From the NCBI GenBank assembly GCA_023614405.1, contig CM042684.1, positions 534,672,682 to 534,736,681 on the forward strand: DNA of 64,000 nucleotides, read 5' to 3'. This document shows, in pieces, positions 33,001-44,699 of this stretch. The position numbers and the translations under genes were made by a program. This DNA is from Avena insularis (Eukaryota; Streptophyta; Magnoliopsida; Poales; Poaceae). The stretch's first letter is position 1. Each line of letters opens with the position of its first letter. The notes beneath the pieces were generated by a model. It was not told where the DNA came from, made no database searches, and saw only the letters and a program-made list of their open reading frames with translations.

Positions 33001-34401
33001 TAGAGCTTGTATGCGTCTCTCAAGTTCTATCAACCACTGATACAACTCTACGCGCACTAAACGTTTGCATTATCTAGGAAATAAAACTAGAGCAATAATA
33101 CGAATAATAGAGATAGCTTTGCATGATAATAAATAACAAGAAAGTAAAGCTAGTTGCTGTAGCAATAAAATACACTAAACTAACAGAACCATGAGCGTGA
33201 AATAATGGTGGTAATTGTGGTGTCTTTGTCCAAGTTTAAATAGCGAATAGATCAGGTTTATTGTCTTCGATGCAGTTTTCTATGTGAGAGAGGATAAATA
33301 TACATGCGCTTCACCACTTGAAATTACATGTACTATATGATTGGACTGTTAGCAAACATCCATAAGTACTAATCAATGCATTAAGGTTTCCTCAACCATA
33401 GCCTTAAGTTTAATGGTCCTCTTACTCCCATACGTGCAAAGTTCCGGTTCGTGTCCTCAGGTTTCTATCACTCCGGCAGAACTCCCCCTTCCTTTTACAC
33501 ATACTACAAACCCTATGATGTTTAATCCATACACGCACAAATATAATGGACACCAAAGGGTTGTACCATATCAACATACAACTCTAATGAACCAAAGACG
33601 TTCAACCATTCAATCTAAGAACAAAAAAGTACACAAACATGACATAGATCATAGGATTATAACTTATAGCATCAAACACCATGTCTACATAGGACGGTAC
33701 AGAGGTGTGTGGGAGGATGAACCACTGCATACTAGGAGGATTAGGTGATGGAGATGGCGGTGAAGATGGTGAAGAGGGTGGCGGCGGTGCCGGTGGTGGC
33801 GCGGGGGAGTCCTTCCCCGTCGTCGGTAGCATGGGGGAGCACCGCCCCTTAGCTCCCTTCCTTCATGACTTCTTGGGAGCCCTCCCCTATGGAGATGGGA
33901 TCCATGGGGAAGGCAAAAACATGGCTTTGGTGTCTGCAAATTCGTAGGTGGAGATGCCCTGGGCGAATTAGGTTTCCTTCCTTTATATAGCTTCTTGGAT
34001 TCCCATCACCCCATCTTGGGCTGCAGTAAATCGGGCCTAAAAGGCCCGTTCGGACTCGTAATTAGCTAAATTTTAAATCCAGAACGTTTGTCACGAAATT
34101 TCCAACAACTTTATAGTTCAAGAGTTTTCCGTTTGACGCCGTCTTGGATCCGAAACGTGACCATCTTTAAAAAGAGTTCTGAGACAGATTTGTGGAAAAT
34201 TTCAATTTGACTCCAACAAGGTTTTCACTTGTATTCTTGATAATTTCTACACATCAAAGTGTAAAACAAGAACATTGTACACTTTTGCAAGTATTAGTAG
34301 GTTAGTCCAAATAAATCATAAACTTTATACAAAAAGGAGTGTCAAAAGCATATTATTAGCATAAAACCATCAAAAATTATAGATACGTTATGGACATATC
34401 A
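33001..34401 (-). repeat. Gypsy-type LTR, minus strand (left edge approximate)
   Basis: The minus strand starts TGATATGTCCATAACGTATC at 34401, a common start of Triticeae gypsy-type LTRs. It runs through a GC-rich core (33730-33930) with a TATA-like TTATATAG near 33983. The inner edge is not resolved. No polymerase region is attached, so it may be a solo or truncated LTR. Confidence 0.55.
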
Positions 34402-34611
34402 TCGACGGACCAAGAAGGTCGGCGGCTTTTAGGGTTTTGGGATCGGCTGCTATTGTATGGGAGAGGAGGGCTCTGATACCATATTGAACTAGGCGGAAAT
34501 GATGCCCTCGTTGGAGGGATCGGTTTCGTGTTATATAGAGGTGGAAGAGCCCCACCTGTAGCACATATGTAGGGGATACATAGGTATTAGGCACCCTAAA
34601 AAGCACTATTC
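34402..34611 (-). mobile_element. Copia 5' fragment (primer site and LTR end), minus strand
   Basis: GCTCTGATACCA at 34470-34481 is an initiator-Met primer site on the minus strand. The adjoining sequence (TTGAACTAGGCGGAAATGAT...) is LTR-like and resembles 47735-47830. It is cut on the left by the gypsy LTR and on the right by plus-strand copia pol. Confidence 0.6.
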
Positions 34612-35941
34612 ACTATGGTATGTTTATATCCACAAGTGAACCGTCCACACTTTTGGAGGCTCTCAAGGATAAACATTGGTGCAAGGCCATGCAAGAAGAG
34701 TCCAATGCTCTTACGAAGAACAAGGCGTGGTATCTTTTTCACTCAAACTCTACAAAGAATGTTATTGACTGCAAATAGGTGTATCGTGTCAAGAAAAATG
34801 TAGATGATATAGTTGACAGGTATAATATACACTTGTTTGCAAAAGGCTTCAAATAGAGATATGGAAACGACTATGAAGATACCTTCAACGTTGTTGTCAA
34901 GGCAGCTACTACCAGACTTGTTCTAGTAGTTGTAGTCTCTAGAGGCTAGAGTCTATGACAACTACATGTCAAGAATGCATTTTTACATGGCAATCTGGAA
35001 GAGGAGGTCTACATGAGGTAATCCCAATGTTTTGAAAATTCAAAACTCCCCGGTATATATGCAAGGTTGCCAAATATTTTTATGGTCTCAAACAAGCCCC
35101 TCGAGTATGGGTATTTCAGACTCAGTACAAAGTTGCAAGCACTTGGTTTTATTCCTTACAAGGAAGATACTTAACTTTTTCTATACAATAGAGATGGTGT
35201 TTTGATATTTGTTTTAACCTATCTTCATGATATTATTGTCACCAACTTCTCAGGCCAGGTCATATCTGCTTCGCATCATGATCTTAATGATGATTTTTCT
35301 CTCAAGGACTTATGTGGTCTTAATTTCTTTTTGGGTATTTGAGGAGAAAAAGATTAATGGTGGTTTGCTGCTCACCCAGGAAAAATATTCTACTTATCTA
35401 CTTGTTAAATTTAGTTGGTGATTATGTTTATCATAACACCCCCCCCCCCCCCCACGCTGTCTATGACATGTGGGCCCAAAATGTCCTAGGGGGTTATCAT
35501 AAAATTCCCCGATGACAAAGGGTCTATAGGAGGTTTTTCTATATTTCTTGAACCAAACTTGGTCTCATCGAGTGCACGAAAACATGCTACATTATCAAGA
35601 TCCAGGACTAAAGCTGAATATAAGGCTTTGGCTAATGCTACAACTGAGTTGATATGGGTTGAGGCTCTCCTTAGCGAACTTGGTGTTTCACTAAAGGTAA
35701 AACCATATTTATGGTGTTATAACTTAGGTGCTATTTATTTGTCAGCAAATCCCATCTTTCCTGCAAGTACTAAGCATATTGAGATAGATTATCACTTTGT
35801 TTATGAGAGAGTTGCAAATAAACGGTTGGATATCAAGTAAATATCAGGTTGCAGATGGTTTCACAAAGGCTCTGGCAGTCAAAGACCTTGATGAATTCAA
35901 GCGTAATCTCAATCTCTTCCAAGGTTGTGATTAAGGGGGAC
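34612..35941 (+). pseudogene. Decayed copia pol (RT and RNase H)
   Basis: Plus-strand fragments read in order: the start of RT (CCKWVYRV-like and KGFK-like blocks near 34770-34860), NAFLHGNLEEEVYM (about 34970-35015), the RT catalytic region reduced to scattered pieces, and RNase H at 35559-35840 with [20 protein letters not shown]. Stops and frameshifts are frequent. A polypurine tract (AAGGGGGAC, about 35933-35941) precedes the LTR start TGTTAATTATTTGG. A 15-base C run at about 35440 interrupts the copy. Confidence 0.75.
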
Positions 35942-36994
35942 TGTTAATTATTTGGTTGTATTTCCTTTTATACATGTTATCGTGTACCTTCAACTCCTAA
36001 CATAATGCGTTGCAGCAGATGCCTAGGAAGTTCGGCCGGAAGTGCGGTATGTAAGATATTTTGGTGGGCACTTCTGTGGGCCTGTCCGTTTTCCTATGAG
36101 AGACCCTATCAGACCGCATGGTGGTTACGTGATGCCATAGATGATTATCTCGCCCATAGATCCTCGTGGATTCGTTGCCCTCCAACTTAAAGAACGAAGA
36201 AGAACGGTAAGAAAGATGAAAGGGGGGGGATAAAAGAGTAGATGAACAAGAAATAATAGTGTGTGTGTTTGTTGGATTGGTGTTGGTTCAATCAGCTCAC
36301 ACCCCTCACATATACATGGGTAGAATGGACTTTCCGTGAAAGAAACATGATATTCACCATCCAAAACCCTAGGGGTCCATTTCAAATGGTTTGGTCATCC
36401 GTGCAAGAAACATTTCATTATGAGCACATTTCTACCAATGTCATCTTGAGGGTCTGTTCTCTCTATTTCTAACTCCGATTCGAATTCGACCAACCGTAAC
36501 TTGTCAATTCTCATGTTCTACAATTTGTAACAACATGATTATGTTGTTCAAACTTGTTTGCACAAATGCACATGCTATTCTGTTCAGCCCTTATGATTTT
36601 CAGTCTACAACAGTAGTGTATTTTTCAATATTTGGCAGGCCTTCATGTTTGCTTAAGAAACTGAAGCAAGTTAGTTTCCCTGGAGTTATGTCTGCTATTA
36701 GTTTGACATTCCTTATTCGTTTTCATTTGAAGCAATCTGAAGTACTGACGTTAATTAATTTATATTCATACACAGACTAGTGTCTGGGATGATCCATCAT
36801 CCATGCTGTTCAAAATGTTGCGCACTATACAAACATTGGTTATAGCAGATATGATTTAATTGACTCCATTTTGCTTGTGTCAATAATGTACACACTTTAA
36901 TTGCATAATTGGCTTTACATGTTCGTTTGGTTAGTTTACACACTTCAATCACACAGCTATCTGTAGACGAGTACATTTTATTTGTATGCATTGC
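35942..36994. other. Copia 3' LTR start and unassigned DNA
   Basis: The LTR begins at 35942 (TGTTAATTATTTGG); its end is not resolved but may lie near 36200. From about 36400 to 36994 the DNA is AT-rich and I recognise nothing, apart from the probable 3' flank of RTM2-like copy 2. Confidence 0.4.
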
Positions 36995-37984
36995 TCACTT
37001 CCTGAAGAGCTTCTGGGAGACGAGGAAGCCGAGCGAGAAGGCGGCGACGGCCACGGCGGCCACCTCCTTGTTGTTCCTCACCGCCTCCACCATGCCGTCC
37101 GCCCACTTCATGTCCGTCACCCCTTCCGCCCACTTCATGTTGGTCAGCTCCTTGAGCTCCGCCTGCACGCGCTCCTTCCAGCCGCTGCAGGATGCCGTCG
37201 CCTTTTTCTCCTGCTCGGCTATTGCTTTCATGGCTGCGGTTGCCGCCGCAGCAGCTTTGGCATGCTCTTCCTCGCCGCGCCGCCTCACCCTCTCCGCGAG
37301 GCGCTCTTCCTCGCCGCGCCGCCTCACCCTCTCCGCGAGGCTATCAGGGGCAGCCACCGCCTTGGCCTTGTCGCTGCTGCTGGCACCCTCGGGTTTGGTC
37401 GCTGGCTCCTGGGTTGGCGCCACAGCTGCCGCCTGATGAGTTGCCTTCGGCTCCACCATTTCTTCCTGCTTCATCGGTGCCGGCGCTGGCTTCTGCTGCT
37501 CTTGCTTGCGTGACTTAGCCGCCTCCTCTTCCTTCTTTTCTTGAGCCTTGCAGGTCGCCTCGTCCACGGGCTTGTCCAAGGGATCTTCCTCGGTAATCTC
37601 CTCCTCCTTGGTCACGCTGGGCTGCTTCCTCTTAACCTCCTCGATGGTCGTCGGCGCTGGGGCAGAGGAGGAGGCGCGCTTGGGCACGGTGAGGGTGAGC
37701 ACGCCGGCCTCGAACCTGCCGGCGATGTCGTCGAGGCTGGCGGCGGATGGCAGCTGGAACACCTTGTGCAACGATGCCAGGCCGGCAGCGGCTGGCCTTG
37801 CGCCGCGGACGGTGAGCCTGCCGGCGCCGTCCACCTGCACCCTGAAGTCGGCCTTCCTGAAGCCCGCGAGGGACAGGCGGAGCACGTAGGTGCCGGCCTT
37901 CTCCGCCCACTCGAACTTTGGGTCCACGATCGCAGCAGTGGATGCCGCCGCCGCGGCCGGTTGCTTCTTGGTGGCGGCGGCCAT
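36995..37984 (-). CDS. RTM2-like alpha-crystallin-domain protein, copy 2
   Basis: The protein has 329 residues from the ATG at 37984, the start aligned with copies 1 and 3 (MAAATKKQP). An upstream in-frame extension to 38263 exists but has no upstream ATG of its own and overlaps the TATA box, so I reject it. The alpha-crystallin-like domain spans residues about 20-105 (VDPKFEWAEKAGTYVLRL to VLTLTVPKRA), then a Lys/Glu-rich middle, then a membrane anchor (VAAVAVAAFSLGFLVSQKLF). Two private duplications are visible: a 13-residue tandem repeat (LAERVRRRGEEER, 39 bp, at about 37265-37342) and a doubled MKWA-[ED]-G block just before the anchor. Its role is inferred only from the family. Confidence 0.85.
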   Translation of the reverse strand: MAAATKKQPAAAAASTAAIVDPKFEWAEKAGTYVLRLSLAGFRKADFRVQVDGAGRLTVRGARPAAAGLASLHKVFQLPSAASLDDIAGRFEAGVLTLTVPKRASSSAPAPTTIEEVKRKQPSVTKEEEITEEDPLDKPVDEATCKAQEKKEEEAAKSRKQEQQKPAPAPMKQEEMVEPKATHQAAAVAPTQEPATKPEGASSSDKAKAVAAPDSLAERVRRRGEEERLAERVRRRGEEEHAKAAAAATAAMKAIAEQEKKATASCSGWKERVQAELKELTNMKWAEGVTDMKWADGMVEAVRNNKEVAAVAVAAFSLGFLVSQKLFRK

Positions 37985-38120
37985 GAGGAAGCGCAGGCAG
38001 GGAATGGCAGATGCAGCTATGGTGCTCTGACGGATTAAAGCTGCTGGCTCTGTGATTGATCGATTGGGTGACGATGGTGGCTGTGGTGGAGAGGGATGAG
38101 ATGGTCGGCATGGTTGGCCG

Positions 38121-38130
38121 TGCATATATA
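38121..38130 (-). promoter_or_regulatory. TATA box of RTM2-like copy 2
   Basis: On the minus strand TATATATGCA lies about 140 bp before the ATG at 37984, at the same relative position and in the same sequence context (CTATATATGCACG) as in copy 3. Confidence 0.65.
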
Positions 38131-38424
38131 GGTGTTGGTTGATTCGAAACTTGTCCGAGGGATCTTTGCGCGGGAGGGAGGGCAAGTAATTGGTGTAGTA
38201 TGCAGGTGATGAAGGAAAAGAAGGAATCCTTGGCCTTGTTGTGCATGTTATCGTCGCAGCCAAGCTAGCTAGCCACCTCGACGGCTCTGCTACCTAGCAG
38301 TACACGGACTGGCTCTCACCGATGGTGGACGGTTAAAAAACAGATCGAGCCCTGCTCAAGCAACTTACAGTTTACCACTCTCTCAGTCCTCTCCTTTTTT
38401 CTAGAGTCGACGAATCTCTTTGAA
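38131..38424. other. Upstream region of RTM2-like copy 2
   Basis: Contains sequence shared with the upstream regions of copies 1 and 3 (GGCTGCGACGATAACATG, complement, at about 38240-38260). No gene. Confidence 0.5.
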
Positions 38425-39904
38425 TCTATTATATACTAAAAACAATATAAAGGTGTTTTTCGAGACATCAGGTTGATCCACATCACCTAAATTATGTGGA
38501 CAGTTAGATCTAAAATTTGTGGCCACGATTTAACAAAGATTAATAGTTACGTTAGTAGTTACATATATATTGTGTAGTGCTGTTGACACGAGATCATAAG
38601 AGAACTCCCGTACATCTAAAAAAAAGTCCCGTAACAGGTAGGACGTGTCATTTTTTCTTTATTTCGGTTAAGATATGTCGTATTTTTAGAGGACTCTACA
38701 TGCGTACAATATATAATCTTTTTTTTATTTCAGATAAGAGATATCGTATTTTCATGGGACTCTACCTGCGTAGATTTTTTTTTCTTTTGCCTACACCAGC
38801 AGATAACAGTTGCCGAAGTCCAGTACTTCACGCAAATAATCTATCGGCCCTACACCAGCCTCAGGCGGCAGAACACCGCAACGAAATCCACCGAATGCAT
38901 GCAACTTGATGGCATGCATGAGCACAAGTGCATGTAACTTGACCGCAAGAGAAGAATACTTTGTGCACATACGTCATGGAGAGATTAGAGCTAGACAATT
39001 TGGTAGTAATGTGATTATTTTATTGGTCCATAATTTTTTCCTTGGTCAAGAGCGCAACACTGGATCTCTAGATATTTATGACTTAGATTAATCTTTAACT
39101 TTTTCTCTTATAGCTGCTTCCGATACATGAAAAGAAAATCTATTTGTGGCTGTGATTTTAAGTATTGAAAAAAATCTGAACATAAAATTTATGCTTAAAC
39201 TTCGAAAGCCAAAAATGAAAAAAAAAATCTATGCCCTTGACACAAGGTGTAGAGCTATAGAAATACCAGACATGAAGAACCGGAGGGATTACATATTCCG
39301 AGAGCAAAGCATGATGGTTCAACCCAAAAGGGTTTGCCTGTTCTTAGTGCATAAACCCTTGTAATCATTTCGCGAACTTTGTGTAACTCTTCTACTTCTA
39401 GTAAAAATTCTGGTGTCCTTGCCCGATAATAAGCACTAGCGGGTTGGTGAAGCATAATCCTCGCGTGAGAGAATGCTATACGCTTGGTGGGTTCTCCTCC
39501 AAGTAGAATGAAGGACGCCATGGACGCGGCTATTCCAAGGCATACGTGAATCTTTGAAAGATAGATTTTGAAAGATAGATATTATGGTTAGTTCTTTTCT
39601 TTACTATCTATCGTTCTTCTATTTTTTTTAGTTATTCACTGGAGCAATTATATATTGAAGTCAATGCGAGGCAAGTGTTCGGATCTATTATGACATAAAG
39701 ATTAGGTGCCTAACGGACATTGTTTGTCTTGAAAAACAAATATTTCCCGACAAGAATGATCATAATATAACATTGGGTGTTAGATAGACTAAGATATAAA
39801 TGCATGTATTTTAGTCTTATTGACGCATAAAGGTTTAGTAGTGCATCCCTAAAAATGATTTATAAGGTAGTTTTGTTTGGGCTTTTGCGGCTGAACTCTT
39901 TATG

Positions 39905-39952
<48 letters not shown>

Positions 39953-41511
39953 GTTGTTAAAGTTGAATGATCCCACATAGCTTGAAGGGCTCCACAATTA
40001 TTTTTCCAGTTATATACCTTACATTTACTATAGATAGGTGTCGAGCATCAAAATTTGTCGTATGTCTAAATCGTTTCCTACAAACTTACATGTATATTCA
40101 CCTCTACAAGCCGAAATGGTTGTTAGAGGTGAAAGAAACTACAGGAGATAACGGTTTCATCACTATACATCTTGATTTTATGAAAGGAATAATGTTGAAA
40201 GTTTAACACTAACGTATAGATAAGAAAGTCCTTATGTATTGTAGTGTTGACCTTGGAAATAACAATGAAACACATACTCTTCCGACATTTCCGATTGTTA
40301 CTTAAAATTATATGTTCTATTTACGGTAATACAGTGTGGCCATATTAAGTTTGATATTGATTTGGTTGGTGTTTTCCCATATGTGCAACATTTTTTTTAG
40401 GTTTTACACTACATGAGAAAGAGATGAAGGAATATGTGTGCTTATTTACAACAATTGCTTGATATTCTATAGATTTCATATTTGCCAAAGTGGTAACACA
40501 ATTCACTCTATATATAGTTGACCCAATTAAATGAGAAACTCACATTTACAAAGTCAAGCACCAAGACACACCAACAAAACTACTAAGCTAACATAGAGTT
40601 TACAACAAATAACTAAGATCTATAAAATATTTCTAGGAAGAAAAACTATAAATTTGAGCTCCACATTTTACTGTTAGTTCCAATAAATATGTGGTAAAAA
40701 ACTAATACGGTTTTGAAAATTCGACGCGTTAAAAGATTAATGTTGGCCATAAATTTCCTACTTAACATTTACACATGGGTTCCAACAATTTTACAAGTCA
40801 ATATGTGCTATTAATTAAAATGTTGTGTAGTCATGTTACATGACACAACTCATGTGAGAGGGAGAATGAATATCCGGATTGGACAATGGAAGATATAAAT
40901 GAGAGAGATAAAGAAAATGAATAAAAATATGGCTACCTTAATTTCAGAGTTGACCAATATCTAGATGTTTAAGCATAATGAAATTACATATTTTCAATTT
41001 TACTTTATAGAACATATTTATAAGAAAGTCAAAGTTACATGTTACAGTCAATGTATGTGGGAATAATGTCACATATTCTAATGCATATTGAGGGCATCGA
41101 GTATTTCAAATCGAGGAGTAAATGAGACAAGAAAACGATTCGAACAAGATAGAGTGAAAATGCTCATCTCCCTAACATCTAAGAAGAATATTTGTTCGGA
41201 TAACAAAACCAACTTTTGATAGACATATTAATTTATCTTGAACCTTATGATTAGGACACAACAATTAATATCTTCATAATTGCTAGAACATCATCCGATC
41301 ATTAATCTATTGGTTATTCCTTAAAATAGTCCACAATTATTAGATCTAAGTAACTATACCCAAGTTCAATCTTGCAATATCCTAATAATCAGCTATTTCT
41401 CCGTGCACTACTATACCATCAAATAAAGCATGTATAAAAGTTTAGGTTTATTTAACATACTTTTAGCAGATTTAAGGGTTGCCCTCGCATTTGCGAGGGC
41501 CACCATGCTAG
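38425..41511 (+). mobile_element. Non-autonomous Helitron
   Basis: The right end carries a perfect 8-bp hairpin (GCCCTCGC, loop ATTT, GCGAGGGC; 41481-41500), then seven bases, then CTAG (41508-41511), fitting the Helitron 3' rule of hairpin plus CTRR. The left end begins TCTATTATATACTA. The flanking bases are A (38424) and T (41512), the A/T insertion dinucleotide of Helitrons, with no target duplication. The roughly 3.1 kb inside holds no Rep/helicase and no gene I can defend. It depends on reading the left end correctly; the right end is the stronger evidence. Confidence 0.68.
39909..39948. repeat. (GA)20 microsatellite
   Basis: A pure GA dinucleotide run inside the Helitron. Confidence 0.97.
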
Positions 41512-41800
41512 TTAAGGGAAAATCTAATTACATGGCTGTCTGCGATCAGCTTATCCTGGGAATGTGTGAAAAAAGGTTCAAAGATTTTATTTTTAAATTG
41601 TTCACGAGGTTGAAAAATTGTTCATATTAAAAAAGAAATGTTCACGCGGTTATGACGTTCTATGGTTAGGCTAACTTGTCTTGGATCAATGTCGGCACCA
41701 TCTGCCCTACTGCCCTGCGCTCTAAATCGATGGCAGTTTTAGATTTGTACTAAGTTCAAAATTCTTAGAGTTTGACAATAAGTAAATCTCGTACTATTTA
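41512..41800. other. No gene recognised
   Basis: Short unique-looking stretch between the Helitron and the LINE target site. Confidence 0.5.
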
Positions 41801-41815
41801 GTTGTTTGACTACAT

Positions 41816-42419
41816 TTGGACGCCAATGCTAGACCGCGTCCTCACGGCAGATAAGCTATTACAAAGGGGGTGGGACAATGATTACTTCTGCCCACTATGT
41901 AGAAGGAATCTGGAAACAACTTCGCACCTATTCTAAGAGTGTCCCTTTAGAACTGAAGTCTAGAATAGGATGTCGGCCCGCTTCAAAACTAAAGCCCTGA
42001 GTCCACAGAACTAGACGAGTAAGGACCTTACCATCCAAGAATGGTATAACCTGATGGTCGGACCGCATACAAAGGACAAGCGGAAGGGTATCTTCTCGAC
42101 AACACATCTAATTTGCTGGGAGATATGGAAGGAACGCAACCGTCGTACCTTCGAGAAAAAGGAGATGTCACAACATGCTCTGGTGACAAGGATGCAGGAC
42201 GAGGCTTCGGCATGGAGACTTGCGGGGGCCCCTACCACTGGTAGACCAATGTGGTGGGGCACCTTTCGACCCCGGCTGAGGTAGACGTACTTTTATCGGG
42301 CCGCTTGGGTGGCTTAAACTCTAAGCTCACCCATCTCCTTTTCTTAAAAAACTTCCATGTAATCTCCTCGACTATTGCAATGAAATACGACAGCTCTCTT
42401 GTCGTGATTCAAAAAAAAA
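41816..42419 (+). mobile_element. 5'-truncated LINE tail with target-site duplication
   Basis: The insert encodes the C-terminal zf-RVT region of a plant LINE: CPLCRRNLETTSHLF, a stop-interrupted stretch, then ICWEIWKERNRRTFEKKE. It ends in a poly(A) run at 42411-42419. Fifteen-base direct repeats flank it: GTTGTTTGACTACAT at 41801-41815 and GTTATTTGACTACAT at 42420-42434, differing at one base. This fits target-primed reverse transcription with strong 5' truncation. Confidence 0.85.
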
Positions 42420-42500
42420 GTTATTTGACTACATGCTTCCTCGGTGTATCGATGTGCTCATGAAAGTTTGTTTAGTTCGAGTTGGAGTAAAGATCTGCTA

Positions 42501-42579
42501 CTCCCTCCGATCCATATTAATATTTCCAGATTTTTCTAGATTCGGATGAATCTAAAACACTAATTTGGATCGGAAGGAG
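42501..42579. mobile_element. Stowaway-like MITE
   Basis: A 79-bp element with TA on both sides. The termini CTCCCTCCGATCCATATTAA and (complement) CTCCTTCCGATCCAAATTAG are inverted repeats, typical of Triticeae Stowaway (Tc1/Mariner) elements. Confidence 0.88.
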
Positions 42580-42849
42580 TACCTTATTTTCGTCAATCTG
42601 TACTTCAATGGTTTCAACTTTCCCTTCGCTAGACATAGCACCAACTCCTCGATGCAATGCACTAGAGCTAGCACAGACTACCCTTTAATAGCACCAACTT
42701 ACCGATGCAATAGAGCTCGATATTCTAGAATATTCTCCTCTTTCTATCTTCTACTATATGACATGGCGGTTATATGTAGATTCTGTTGTTAGAGATGTTA
42801 ACACCTCCTATACGTATAGATACGGTATAGTATACCGACCTATTCTGTA

Positions 42850-44690
42850 ATCTGGTTCTTGGTTCCTGTACAAGAGGTGTTGGAGGAGGATTGTGTGGTG
42901 CAGGGGATAACACGGTGGAACTAGTCTCAGAAGATCCAGCAACATCTGCAACATCCTCATCATTGGAAAAATGATTGCTAGCCGACAGCGTTAGAGACGC
43001 AGCGCCCATGGGCGAGTCAGTCGGTGTGGCATTGGCATTGTCGTCATGTGTCAGGGTCTGCCGTAGGGATCCTATGGGGGACAATACAACACCCATGGGA
43101 GAACTAGGAGGCGTGGACGCACTAGTATCTTCATGTGGTGGGGCCCATGATGGAGACCAGGCCGGAGACGGTGACCACGTGTGGCCTATGTAGCGCCCAT
43201 GTAGCCGCACATATGTGCGTGTTTGGACGGGAGACTAGACCGCCTGGGAGCCATTCGAGGTTGTATCACCACACGTGGATCCGTGCCAGAATATATTGGC
43301 ACCTGATCTATGGCAGTAGGAGAATCCTGCTCGCGTTCAACACCTATTTTGTTTGTTTGTGAATTTTCAGAAGCATCACTTTCACTCAATTCAGCATCAT
43401 TTAGACTGAAATTTTCAGTTGGTTCTTGCTGGGTCTCAGGAGTACCTGCTTTCACATGTTGTTTTGCAGTACATTGATTTTTGTTAGTAAAAGCAGGCAC
43501 AATAGGCAAATGCATATAGTCATCAAAATGTGCATCCCCATAATTTGATGCGGTGGAAGATAAATTTGGAGATAAAAGAAGAATATCATTGCGAAATCTA
43601 GAGCTGATATTTGGATGTAGAGGCAAATGGGAAAACATTCTCATCAAAAACAAGATCTCTAGAAATATAGATACGCCATGTTGAAGTATCTAAACACTTT
43701 ATTCCCTTGTGATGAGGACTATATCCTAAGAATACATATCGTGTGGATCGAAAAGCTAGTTTTTTTTTATATAAGGACGAAGGTTGGGCCAACTTGTACA
43801 GTCAAAGATTCTAAGAGTCATAGTTGGGTTTGGTATGAAGAAGGCGTTTAACATGTGTTTCAAAGGTTGATTTTCTTACTAGGAATAAAATTTATAAGAG
43901 AAGTTGTTGTAAGAAAGGCGTCATCCCAAAATTTGAGAGGCATAGATGCATGAATAAGTAAGACATGACCCACCTCAACAATATGACGGTATTTGCGTTC
44001 AGCGGAACCATTTTGTTGATGAGCATGAGGACATGTAACATTATGAGTGATGCCAATGTTTTCAAAGAAACCGTTGAATTCGTCATATTCACAACCATAA
44101 TCAGTTTCATTACGCTCAACCAATTGTTGAAAATTCAAAAAAACTTGATAAACATCGGAGTGTTTCTCGAGTAAATAGATCTAAGTGAATTTACTGAAAT
44201 CATCGATGAAGCTTACATAATATGAGTGTTCGCCAGCAGACACAGGTGCTAGACCCCATATATCAGAAAATATTTGCTCCAAAGGAACATTGGAAACACT
44301 ATGGTATGGTAATTAATTGACTCTTGGCTAGTTGACAAGGATCAAAAATGTATAGATTTATTTCAGGCGAATGAGAAATATTATTTTTCCTAAGCATATG
44401 TTGAACCACAATAGAAGAAGGATGTCCTAAGCGGCGATGCCATATCGAAAACGATAGATTTATTCTGGTGAATGCTTTCTTGGAAGACTCAGTAGAGAAA
44501 GACACTAGCGGATAGAGGCCACCATGACATGGATCCTGAAACAAAATTCTTCTCGTGGCCTGATTCTTAATAAAAAAGAAATGCAGGTGAAACTCAAGAA
44601 ACACATGATTATCAATTGTAAACTTACAAACAGATAGCATTTTTTGGATACACGAGGGACATGAAGGATATTTTTATTAGAGTTGTAATA
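42850..44690 (-). pseudogene. Decayed copia integrase half
   Basis: Minus-strand blocks: GAG-pre-integrase (44299-44640, IWHRRLGHPSSIVVQHMLRK), integrase C-terminal core (43860-44138, CPHAHQQNGSAERKYRHIVE, which contains the catalytic Glu), a downstream integrase block (43598-43792, YVFLGYSPHHKGIKCLD) and the Ser/Pro-rich linker before RT, which ends at TRLQNR near 42850. Beyond that, a short sequence resembling the start of a copia LTR (TGTTAGAGATGT, 42786) takes over. The missing RT half lies on the opposite strand next door. Confidence 0.75.
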
Positions 44691-44699
44691 TCTGATACG

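Noticed and set aside
33602..33947. Pro- and Gly-rich frames on both strands
   Set aside because: They are chance openings in the GC-rich core of a gypsy-type LTR.
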